Of a stretch of DNA of 14,730 nucleotides, positions 1 through 10,700 are shown piece by piece. A model generated the notes under the pieces. That model searched no databases. It was not told the DNA's origin and saw only the letters and a list, made by a program, of their open reading frames with translations. A program made the position numbers and the translations under genes. Position 1 is the stretch's first letter, and every line of letters begins with the position of its first letter. The stretch is taken from the NCBI GenBank assembly GCA_003024985.2, contig PXIH01S0000798.1; one strand, written 5' to 3'. The stretch comes from Euperipatoides rowelli (lineage: Eukaryota > Onychophora > Udeonychophora > Euonychophora > Peripatopsidae).

Positions 1-599
1 ATTTTTTTCGGAGATGATGATAAAATGGGCCATACCCGATTTTGGCACATATAGACATACTGTGTGTCTCTCATTTGAGCTAGAATTTTTTTTTTTTATT
101 TTTAAAATCTGCATTAAATTTCAATTTTAAAAATGTATTAGTTTATTCCTAAACGTTTTAGAATATATTTATTAGACCACACCTTAAAGTCAAAATTTCA
201 GAAACACTTGAAAAATCCAAAAAAATAATTCCTTATCGAAAGGGTTAATGGAGACTTTAATCCTAAATACAATCAAAAAAATAATAAAACAGAACCTATA
301 TATAGAACTTATAACAATACTTCCCTTCAGATGGAATTATGATTAAAAATTAGGAACAAATTTTAGATTTGTTCTGGAGTTTGCTACTAAGTTTAGTAGG
401 AAATGACGCATACGCAAGCCTAATAGATTTAAATAATATTAGCAATAAAATGTAATTTTTTTGTTGCGCTGCAAGAACGCTTGAGAAAACAGAACAAAAA
501 GAGAAGGATATGAACATTTCGTTCGAAACCTTAAATGTTTCCTTTGAAGAGAAGCATAGAGAATAAGAGGGAGAAAAAGAGTGATATTGCTGGAATAAT

Positions 600-800
600 A
601 CTTTCCTGATTCCCATGCCATATTTTTACTGGAATAGTGATAGCCTCCCGTAGTGACGCTCACCTGAGAGAAAGCGCTATTGCCACTTTCCCCAGAATCC
701 GAAATCGTTGTCACAGTATTTACCTTTTCCAAGAACAGCCTTATGCAGTGACCTCTGTCCCGCTGATAAGGTAAAAAATTATTTGGTTGAAGTTCCAAGG
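600..800 (-). other. GC-richer, coding-like open stretch of unknown identity
   Basis: Read on the minus strand, a frame stays open from about 798 to 439, and its first two thirds are clearly less AT-rich than the surroundings. The translated part includes SDSGESGNSAFSQVSVTTGG and YHYSSKNMAWESGKYYSSN. In the minus direction there is an acceptor-like TTTCTCTCAG followed by GTGAGC near 670 and a donor-like AAAAG/GTAAAT near 730-720, so an exon edge is possible but ambiguous. I do not recognise the protein. It could be an exon of a gene nested on the opposite strand, a mobile-element fragment, or chance. Confidence 0.2.
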
Positions 801-2493
801 TATATTAATCTGGGCCACCAATAAAGAGAGACTGAATGAACTATAGACTAGATAAACTGTACCCTCATGAACTCCTTATTTCTAAGTCCAAAGGTCGGCT
901 CTTATTACTATCTCTTTGACATCTTTGTTTATAGAATAATTAAAGATTTTTTATTTTGTTTGTCTTTATAATCTGTGAACATGTGCTATGGTCTTAAGTT
1001 CTGTGTAATGGTTGTTAAGAAAGTCATTTTAATTTATAAAGCTGTAGGCTTGCTCCCTAAAATAAGGGAGACTGACTAGCATATTGTGCACTATGCTCCC
1101 TTGATATTAAGGTTTCCCACCAGCTCCGTTGCAAAGGATATTTAATAAGGGTAATACTCTTCATCTTAAATATAGGGTAGAGCTACTACTAATGATAATG
1201 TTGGTTACAAGAAGAAATCCATAATAATATTAAAACTCAGTAATACCGGTACTGTATCAATGCTACTCTGTCATATTTAATAAATTTAATAAGTTTAAAA
1301 ACCAAAACATTATTTGTGGCACTCGAAAGGTAAATATTGTAAATAGACTATAGTTGGCATTAGGGGGGAAATATTAAAGGCAATTACTAATTAGAAATAT
1401 ATTAAACTAAAGGCAAGTTTGGCAATACTTAACCCTTTCCAATTATTTTTAATATGTGGTTTCGTTATACTCCAATTTTTTTTTTTACATGATTACATTC
1501 TTTTAAATCTTCTGATTTTAATTTTAGTTTTTTTTAAAATCATTTGGTATGATTAAAAACAAATATATTTTACTCTTTTTAAACATAAATATTAATAATT
1601 TGAAGCATATTTGAGCTAACAATATAACAATGATTGTTAAATTGTAAAGAAAAAATTGCCGATTTTTAATCGACAGTGGAGTAGAAGATAAATTTTTATT
1701 ATGTCGATATATAATCTACATTTGAGTTGAAAGTGTTAATATCCAAAAGACTGTGTTTTTTTTTTCTATAAAAGACTTTTAAAGCTTCAGATCAGACACA
1801 TAGAGGGTTGCCACAATGGGTTCTGAAACCTACATCCCAAACTGTGTTCGTCTATAGATAACTTTTTGAATTATTCAATATTTTTTTGTTCATCATTAAA
1901 CGCACAAACTGAATTAGACCGTTCATCGTTAGCAAATCTCATTCATTTCATGCATTTTGTTTCAAACTTTCTAACCTTGCTCGAGAGATGGGTTGCTTTG
2001 TGAGATTTAGTTTTCAAAATGGCGGATAAAAAATTTTTTTTTTTTGATTCCACTGTAGATTTATTAAAGGCATTGAAATTGTTATTCAAAACTAAGTGAT
2101 TAGAATATGTGAGATGATGGTGTAATGATAAGTTTTCTTTTTATTCATCTGCAATTCTAATTATGGATTTTACATTCATTTTTTTGAGGGGGACATTATA
2201 TCGATTATAAATATTCCATAAAGTAAATGCTAAACAAGTCCTAACTGAAAGGATTAATGCAGCAATTTGATAATGCCAGTCTATGTGAAATAGACTTTAA
2301 TGCAAACATTTTTTTTTTCACATTTAACCAATCAGTTAGAATTTCATTTCTTGCATCGGAATTATTCTTGCCTAAAGCATGCTATTTTTTTATCATCGAA
2401 TACTTTGATGCTCAGAAATGGCTAAACTATCGTTCATCTATAAAATTAAATGTTCACATGACCAGGTACAATCCAATTAATGAAACACATTGA

Positions 2494-2552
2494 AAAAAAA
2501 AATCTAATTATGAAACAAGCCTACTTTAGGCGTGTTCATAATTAGATTTTTT
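2494..2552. repeat. Compact near-perfect hairpin (about 59 nt)
   Basis: AATCTAATTATGAA at 2501-2514 is answered by TTCATAATTAGATT at 2535-2548, flanked by an A-run on the left (2493-2500) and a T-run on the right (2547-2553) that extend the stem. Inside, GCCTA/TAGGC closes a 3-base loop (CTT), with one bulged A and one A/G mismatch between the blocks. The total stem is about 27 bp. Its size resembles a miRNA precursor or a short palindromic mobile element. No function can be assigned from sequence alone. Confidence 0.8.
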
Positions 2553-2579
2553 TCAAAATGGCTTATTCTATAATCATAC

Positions 2580-2995
2580 CAGGAACGGGCCATAGTGAAA
2601 ACATAAAGCAGATTTTAGAATGAAGGGTCTTGGACTAAAGTTGATAATCCCATTGGATTAAAACTAAGCTGATCCATTGGTAAACCTTGAATCCTGGCTT
2701 ACACATCAAACTCTATAAATCCATCCAAAAGGTTTTATCCATGTATTCCTACAGAGTCTTTTCAAGAAGTTTTTCTTCTAAAGCTCATTCATCGGCTAGT
2801 CCTAGCACTTGTGTGCTAATTTTCTTATTCTGAAAACACAAGCAATAATGTAGCAGCATTATAAGAAGTCTCCATTGGCGGTTAGCACTGGTATGCCAAC
2901 CTATAGCCAGACCAAATATGGTTTCTCCAGCAAAGTCATCCAGCCATCTACAACTTCAATATCTTTGTTGGCCATTGTCATATTGCCTTATTCCA
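2580..2995 (-). pseudogene. Possible decayed coding relic, identity unknown
   Basis: On the minus strand this 400-base stretch has less homopolymer sequence than its flanks and yields coding-like fragments in shifting frames. Examples are an ATG at about 2976 opening MANKDIEVVDGWMTLLEKPY before a stop, and a piece reading MDQLSFNPMGLSTLVQDPSF ending in a stop near 2610. Several stops and frame changes separate the pieces. This would fit an old retrocopy or transposon fragment. I could not name a parent gene, and chance resemblance to coding sequence is a real alternative. Confidence 0.2.
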
Positions 2996-3775
2996 TGAAC
3001 TGTTATCAAATTGTAAAATATTATATTTAATATCTAATTAATACCTCATAGCGCCAACATATTATTTGTTAATTATATTTGTTAATTGACTAAAAAGACT
3101 AAAATAAAAATAAAAAAAAAGTTTTAAAACTTACATTAATAGTATTTTATCAAGCATGTTATTGCACTTCTTAATTATCGTTAAAGTTAAGATTGGGGCA
3201 TACTTATTAATTACTTTGTAGTAGGAGTTAGGGTTCAGGGCTGGGATGAAGGTTAGGACTGTAAATAAAAAATTAAGGCTGACAATCTATTTAGTTGTGT
3301 GCTGTGCAGTCCAACATGACAGCTTGTGTGTCATCCTTGCAGCTATGGTCGCACTCGAACGCTAGTATTATGTATGAATATTTTGATGGCCCAACCGCTA
3401 GTATTATAAAATAGTAATGTGGAGCTATCTCTTGCCTATTGTTGACAATTTCACATTACTTTTGTTTTAATCCATGAATAAAATAATGTTTTCAGCTTTA
3501 ATTTTATAATTCTTTTTTCCCTCTTATGGAGAAATGTATCTGTCAATATAATATTGGAAAAAGTCTGAAAAACCATTAACTTTTTCATGCATCACATTTA
3601 TACATCACAATTTAATTCATAATAAATTAGATCGTCATGATGTGAATAACTACCTGGTACAATTAAATCACTTAATTGTTCGCCTTATCTCCACAATGGT
3701 AATAAAGTGGGGAGTAGCCTACTCATCTTTCCGAACATTTCTGAAAAAAGTATTCCCTTGGCTATTTGGTCAGGT

Positions 3776-3793
3776 GACCAATTGTGATTGGTC
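3776..3793. repeat. Short inverted repeat with CCAAT/ATTGG cores
   Basis: GACCAAT, a 4-base spacer TGTG, and ATTGGTC form a perfect 7-bp inverted repeat. A further GGCCAATTG lies about 20 bases downstream. CCAAT cores can bind NF-Y, but nothing else here marks a promoter, so this is recorded as a sequence pattern only. Confidence 0.5.
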
Positions 3794-4615
3794 AATCGTC
3801 CAGATGTTGTTGGCCAATTGAAGCATTACCTGTTAGCATCAGGCAAATTAATTCTTACGTTTGATCACTCAATAAAATATCTATATGACGCAATGCGGTA
3901 TTCTGCAGTTTCTATTTATTAGCTTTTTTTAACAAGTTAGTGTATTCTTTAGCAATAAATAGTAATCTAACTAGGTTTTTTTTTATACCCTATGTTTGTG
4001 ATTTATGGAGTAAAAGGATACAAAAAATATTAAGTTACTTTTTACTTTAATATTTATTATTTAACTATTTTAGGTAATTTATTAAATAATAGCTTGTTGT
4101 TGGCTTTTCTCTTTGAAAAAAAATAGTCTTCTACATTTTTGGTGATTTTTCTTCATTTAAATCATACTAAAGAAATTTGAATTTAACCCTAAATATAGAA
4201 ATTAACTCTTTATACACTACTGTACATATAATCAATAGCTATTATTGCACTTTGTAAACTGTATTTTTTTAAATTTTTAATTGCAGTTTTTTTTTTTTAA
4301 TGCAGTTTTGGGCTCTAAGTATAGGCCTATACCATAGGGAAAGGGGGATAGATAAAGGAGTTAATTAAATGCAAGTAGATGGCTTACACCTGAATAATAA
4401 GCTGTGATATAAAAATAAGCCTTCATTCAGAGACTGACTTTATACTATTATATTTTTTTTAATGTTTTCTCATTTATTAATCACTACCATACAGTATATA
4501 AACTGAATAGTCTAATTATTTTATGACCATGCTTGCCCAACTATCAAGTATTTTGAAATATAAGATTTGGAATTGTGTATGTATTTCTTGTTAATAATAT
4601 ATCTTGGAATTTTAG

Positions 4616-4705
4616 GTACAAAACAAACGGTGTGAAATCAGGTTTGACATTTCTGCACCTCAGATCATCATTCCAGAAAGCTTTCAAGATCGTAATACTA
4701 CTTCT
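4616..4705 (+). CDS. VPS13D: VPS13D exon 1 of window (30 codons)
   Basis: The exon lies between acceptor ...ATTTTAG (4615) and donor GTAAAT (4706), in phase 0 at both ends. It encodes VQNKRCEIRFDISAPQIIIP followed by ESFQDRNTTS. The FDISAPQIIIPE block is a strong VPS13-family signature: a beta-strand pair of the lipid-transfer rod in which the APQ-(I/V)-I-(I/F)-P core is highly conserved. Joined to the next exon it reads ...NTTS-VVVDFGRL, matching the family spacing (F-x-x-x-N-x-x-x-VVVD) without a gap. The exon before it should end at a phase-0 boundary; I could not find it in 1-4600. Confidence 0.88.
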
Positions 4706-7700
4706 GTAAATAATTAAATTATATATTTTCATTTTTTTTAATAGTTTGCTAATTATAAATATTTTAAATTACACTTCTTAAATTCAATTCAATCCTTATA
4801 AAAAATTTTATTTTATTTTTCAGGTTGTCGTTGATTTCGGTCGACTTCATTTCCACAACATGTCATCCAAAATTCAAGAAAAGGACAGGCTTTCAAAAGA
4901 TGACTCTGATGAAAATGATGGTGATGGTAATTCTATCTGATCAAATCACTGAGGTTTTTTTTTTTTTTCCTATTTTAATTTTGATAACAAATTTATATTT
5001 CCAACTTTGTTTCAAATACTAGAATTCAAGACGCCATTTTCATCTCCTCCAGGCGAAATTCTTATAGAGGATAAAACTTCAATTCCACCATCATCGCATC
5101 AGATCCATGAAGCTTTTTCATCTGATATCACAGAAACAGCGTTGCATGAGCGTATGTATGATAGGTTAGTTGCGATTCATAGTCATTGTTTCTTTTAACA
5201 TTTCTTAAGCCTGAAGTTAATAATTAACACATTTTATATTGATCAAACCATTAAAAATTAAACTCCCTGTATTTAAATGGAATAGTGTTTCTACTAGGGC
5301 CCATTCGAGAATAGGTTCTGCCAGGTTCTCAGAACCAGCCCATAATTCACGAGAACCATGAGAACTAGAACCGGAAATAGTTCCTTTCTCGGACACTGAG
5401 AACCTAGCAAAATGACGGTTAACAAATAACAATTCTAGAGCTTGGCCAAGTTATTAATTAAATTATTGATTTATTTATTCAGACCAAAATAGGCACTAAA
5501 GCTTGGTTACTAGTTAGTAATTAATTTTTACATTATAAGACATTTTAAAGAAATAAATCGTGTCATATTTGCGTAATTTTTTTTTTTGCTACCGTATTTA
5601 TTTCTTCATTTTTTTTTTTTTGGTCATGTATTTAGACAAAAGGTGTAGGCAGTAAATAGCTTAATAAAAAGAATAATGTTTGTTGAAAAATAATTTGAAA
5701 TGGTCATTTTATATACACATTTTTTTTTTTTCAGATTTTCTTTTATTTTGTAAACATTATGTACTGTTTATAGGGATTTGTTGAAAATTTTATAAGCTTT
5801 CAATAATTTTTCCTGTCCCATAGTAATAGAATAAATATATAGCCACAGTATATTGTACATTATATACTATGTATATGTCTACAGTATATAGAAGAATGAA
5901 TTTTTTTATTTATTTTCTAATTTAGGTATGCTTTAGAGCTATGTGATTTACAGATTCTAGTTGGTAACGGTAGAGATAACTGGAAATATGCCAATAGGAA
6001 GGGAACCAGTCCTATGCATGTTCTAGATAGGTTTAATATTTCTTTGCAGTTAGAAAGGTAAGTTATCATAATTTACTTAAACATGTAAATACAGTTTACC
6101 ATTTATTATCTAAATACAGTTTACTATTTACTATAGGCTTATGATAAATATAGTTTACCATTTGTTATCTAAATATCAATCAACTGAACATTAGATTGTC
6201 TAACACTCCATTTTTTATTTTTTGTTGATGCCTATGCTCCACATTTGTGAATTAATCATTCATCAATTATGAACTATTCTACAAACAATGTTGAAATATG
6301 TATTTGAATATAGATTTGATGATATTGTAAGGTATAGACAATAATTTAAACTATTAGATAATTATAACACTGTATATAGAATTCTGTCTATGTATTATAA
6401 TGAATGTGTAATAGACTTATTTGTAATTTCTCGTATTGCTTCACCGTGTGAAGGGATGACTGAGTTACATGCACACATTGTTTACTTAATATAGCTTTTA
6501 TTATTTATAGTAAATGCTGCATTTCTGGTCTAATCAGCTATGAGATTGTGAACAATGTGGGAAATGTTTGGCTTCCTTTAGACGTGCAAATCAATTCAAA
6601 TTATATTCTAAATTTTAATTTGCATTTATGCTCATTCTGAAAAATAAAATAATGCAGTATGTATGCCAGTTTGTCTTTGCTTGCACAGGATAACATCTGT
6701 TACAATCGACAAGCATAAATTTTATTTCTGTAATCGAAAAGCATATGCCACCCCATGCATGTGTTGGTATACAACTTAAAATATGTATGAATATAATTTG
6801 CATCAATTTGTAAGTGAATAGGAAGTTGATAATTTCCCATATTATTTACGATCTCATAGCTGATTAGGCTATGAATGCAGCATTTACTATAAATAGTAAA
6901 AGCTACAATAAGAAAGAATACAATCTCTGAACGTAATTCAGTTTTCCCTTCACAAGGTGAATCACTATGGGAAATTACAAATAAGTATATTAAACATTCT
7001 TTATAATATACTATATACTGCATTAACGTTATCCATTAAATTCGTGTGATGAATTAAACTATGTGTATTAATGTTTGTAATTGTATTAGGCGGATAATCT
7101 ACACTGCTGATCCTCAATGGCCAAATGTTACATTGTCTGGAAATCTTCCTAAATTGATTGTTCATGTAAATGAACAAAAGGTGAGTTTAAGCATCATTTT
7201 CTTTTAAAACTGTCACTTTGTAATTGATTAGAAATTAGTTTTTTAAATTGGAGCAGATGGCCAATATTATTTGTTTCCCCCCATATTTTGCAAAACTACA
7301 TGATCATGATATCTAAATTAATTTTCCTATCCATGACCCATAGAAAGTCCCCTTCTCCCTCCCCATACATTTTAATTAAACATACAAAGCTAAGATTAAA
7401 ATTAATAATAATGAACTTTCTGTTGATATTTTTTTTTAATTTGGTTGGGACATTGTACTGATGTACTGCTTGCACCCTCTATAGCATTTCTGTTCATTTA
7501 TACAATAATGCTGTTCACACCACTCTAATGCTATCTTTGATGTTAGGTTATACAATAACAGTATTCACACCATGCTACATTTACTGTATGTCAAATATTT
7601 TACAATTGTCATTTGTCAATAAAATTAACAAATGACAGAATAAATCTCCAGATTTATTCCTATAAATTCTAAACTTTACTTAATGGATTATGTAATTGTA

Positions 7701-10700
7701 TGTTATTTATTGTTTTTTTTTTTTGTAGTTTGCTTGTCGATGCTCTACCATCTATCATCTTTAACTATGATTGTAGTAATGACATAGCATATGTTCCCCC
7801 TCCCCCTCTTTTTGTCCTTATCACATGGCCAAATTTTAATTGTCAACCTGAAATGAAAAATGTACGGATCATAATTATGAATTATGAACAATATGGACAT
7901 TATCAAATATCTCAAAACGACAGGAAAGCATACTTAAACTGCAAGCTTAATTCATTCTAATATGGTTACCATAGCAACTGCCCCGGATAAAGGATAGAGA
8001 GAATATCTTTGAGCTTAAGTTCTACATTTCACACTTAAGGGCACTACTACAGGAGAGTTGTTCTTTTATTTGAATATTAATAAATGATGAAATCTACAGC
8101 TACCTATCAATGTCAAGTAAACTGTCTAAAAACACTTACAGCAACCAAATTCTATAAAGGTTGCTGCAGCAGGTTTTTCAGGCAGAATACGACTAGATCT
8201 TCATATTTAAATTAATAATTATAAATTTTGGTTTCAAGAAGATCCAGAAGTTAATAGCAAGATGGAAGGACATGATGAACAAACATAACTTTAATCTAAT
8301 TAATGAATTTGGCCAGCTCAACAGAATCACATACCAGGTTACATCTCATCATAAGCAGTAGCAGTAGCTCGTATTCCAGAACCAACCTCTTCAATCATAT
8401 AAATGCAGAAACCTATATTAGACATTCCAGTTTTTATGCCTCTACATATATTAATAGTGCAAGATTTAGTTTCCTCCCCCAATTTGAACTCTTCCCCACC
8501 AGTTGAACTTTTTAATAATAGACTATTTCTAGTAAAGACATTCACTTTTATGCCATTTTACACCCTCCCCTCCCTAGCTATGTCTCCCATTCTCATCCCT
8601 CTAACTTACTATCTACTTTGCAGCATATGTCTGCTAATTTCTAAATTATTAATATAATTAAAGGATTCTTTTGTATTCTTTAAAGTACGGGAAAGGATTT
8701 TGATGTTATCTTAATTTTTGGCAAATAAATATGTGTATTTTCTAACTTGCTCACCTGTGTGTGAGTAGGCTTAAGATATTGAAAATGACCTATATAATTA
8801 AAATTTCCTTTTCAGATTGTCTTTCCTGGGTGCGCGAGATAGGGTTAATACCTGTTACTTTACTTTCTATCGGGACAGGGATAAAAAAGGGCTTACTCCC
8901 CCTTTCTCCTTTTGAGCCCCTAGTCAGCCGGTTCGGGTTGGAATTTGTAAGGTTAGCTAGCTCTCCTTTAATTTTGTCTAATTGTGCTGGTTTCTAGCCC
9001 CTTACAAGAGTTTATCATAAAATTGGCACAATTTGACTCCCGTTCAGTATATATTATATCTTGGGGATTGTCTATATTTATTTTCAAGCCTACATGTAGA
9101 TGTATTAAGTTAGACTTCCTAATTTATACAATTTGCATGTAAGTGTAAATGTAGGCTAGTTTTGAAGATATATTTGGTGATTTTGCCCGGAACATATTTC
9201 TTTGATCTGTATTGCTTCATATGTGGATACTTGAGTGCCTTCTGCACGCTAAGCCCCCTGCATATGATGTACTGAGGAGATAGTGGAAATATTTCCAAGT
9301 CAGGGTCATTAGTCATGGTTGGGATGAAGTTGCGAGATGCTAAGGCATCCTTGCCAGATTGAAGACCTCACTTATGACGAAAGTCTAGGTTTTTATAAGT
9401 CATAACTTTATGGATTGTGTGTGTACATTGTACTGAGGTATAAACATAATTCTGTAAGCTATGAAATTAAGAACAAGACTCCCATCTTAGTAGGAAATTT
9501 TCGTACTAACGAAGCTACACACTGTGGGTTCGTAGGTATAAAAATTAAATCAAGCTAAGATCTAGCTTAGTTTTTGTGAAGATAGTCTTTCTTGGGATAG
9601 AATAGAGTAAATAGGGGGGAGGGTAGACTCTATGAAGAAGGCTATGACCAACCCGACAAAGCCTTACCAGTCTGGTATATGACATATAGGGGTTAAAAAT
9701 GGTGTCCATGGCAGGGTTTTTGAGCTAAATTAAGTCAATCTTCTGATCTAAATTAATTTTATTCAACAAAATTCTTTTGATTCAATTTTTTGTTACATTA
9801 AATTTTCAAAACTCCATGTTTATGTTCGTTTAGTGTAGGGCCGCAGAAAATATAAGGTCATTTCAGTATTGGAGGTTTGAACATACATAAATCCATATTT
9901 TGACAATTTATATATATAGTCTAAAAGTGAAATTGATTTATTTTTATTATAACTAAAATTAGTGAATGTATTTGTATAATGGCCACTGAAGGAGACAGCG
10001 AAATTGAGTTCAGCTTCTCCGAAGACAAGCAAATTCATGTAGCTGAGAGCCGTAAGGACCCGGATCTCGCTACTCCGATGAGAGTCAGCACCCTTCAATA
10101 TATGGAAGCTAATATTGTGTAAAATTATTAATCACAATATTCCAGGTTGTCAATGGATGTAATTTATTCTCAACACAGAAAAAAACTTTTAAAAGACGGG
10201 ATTATTAAGCTTGTACAAACTTAATAATCCCGTAATAGAAAAACGAGATCTTATACATGGTTAATATAATGGTGTCACACAATTATTATCATCAATCAAT
10301 ATCAAGCTAACAATAAAAGCAATACAGTAAAACATCAATGATAAATTAACCTTTCCAAAGTTTAAACACTACATTTTATACAAGTTAATTATTTACATGA
10401 TTTGTTAATGGCAGTATATTATCACACCATAATTAAAATACAACTTTTAACAAAAATCTTGAATAATATTCAAATACGGTACTGCAATATTAAAAACAGG
10501 CTACATTGTATCAAATTTAATTGTTGAAATGACAAGTTTCAATATTTCTTTTTCGGCCAGATAATATACAGTGCTTTAAAGTACAAATATTTCTTAAAAC
10601 CATTTATTAATTTTGAAATTGGCTCTTTAGTGTATGTGTTTCATATATTTGTTACACTCTTTTTTACTCTTTCTTCTAGATCCAGGCTTTACACAGTTGT

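Larger units (their letters stand above)
1..4615. other. Upstream non-coding region, probably intron of VPS13D
   Basis: This is AT-rich sequence with many T and A homopolymer runs and no exon that I can match to VPS13. It most simply is the last part of the intron preceding exon 4616-4705. Contents I can point to: a GC-richer minus-strand stretch at about 600-800, a decayed coding-like stretch on the minus strand at about 2580-2990, a compact hairpin at 2494-2552, and an inverted repeat with CCAAT-like cores at 3776-3793. No RNA gene or promoter could be supported. A gene boundary in here cannot be excluded, because the previous exon was not found. Confidence 0.55.
6058..7089 (+). other. VPS13D intron 4 (1032 nt)
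   Basis: Bounded by the consensus donor GTAAGT and acceptor TATTAG. It holds a threefold short direct repeat near its 5' end (6087-6170) and a foldback element occupying about 6350-7040. Little of the intron is left unexplained. Confidence 0.87.
7181..10679 (+). other. VPS13D intron 5 (3499 nt)
   Basis: This is the longest intron fully inside the window, bounded by GTGAGT and TTCTTCTAG, phase 0. Listed separately within it: a ~50-base-period direct repeat (7498-7580), two small perfect inverted repeats (7607-7658), an X-box (7965-7978), a compositionally distinct block (8816-9720), a 47-codon open frame (9979-10122) and a hairpin (10196-10233). Open stretches such as 7700-7960 and 8339-8545 (minus) show no VPS13 or other recognisable similarity and no convincing exon limits. 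Confidence 0.85.

Noticed and set aside
2257-2493. Open frame of 78 residues on the + strand
   Set aside because: Phe/Asn-rich translation of AT-rich DNA, no domain, no convincing splice context and ends at the A-run of the hairpin; not called as a gene.
3222-3260. Telomere-like GTTAGGGTTCAGGGCTGGG...GGTTAGG
   Set aside because: Only one exact TTAGGG unit; too degenerate to call an interstitial telomere array.
6615-7023. Two overlapping minus-strand open frames
   Set aside because: They lie inside the loop and right arm of the foldback element; the openness is a by-product of the repeat and the peptide is not recognisable.
7700-7960. Open frame of 86 residues preceded by an acceptor-like TTTGTAG
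   Set aside because: Exon 5 joins exon 6 directly in phase and in family alignment (NEQK-IQAL), so no exon is needed here; the peptide resembles nothing known.
8339-8545. Minus-strand frame with GIKTGMSNIG, faintly like a nucleotide-reductase/IMPDH C-terminal segment
   Set aside because: The resemblance covers only a few residues and lacks the flanking motifs of those enzymes.
8761-8997. Possible VPS13D exon after the acceptor-like CCTTTTCAG at 8815
   Set aside because: The translation does not match VPS13D and would interrupt the conserved NE-x-K/I-x-AL junction; kept only as the start of a composition change.
9820-10098. Minus-strand 92-residue open frame
   Set aside because: It is the shadow of the + strand 47-codon frame, whose composition limits coincide with its own ATG and TAA.
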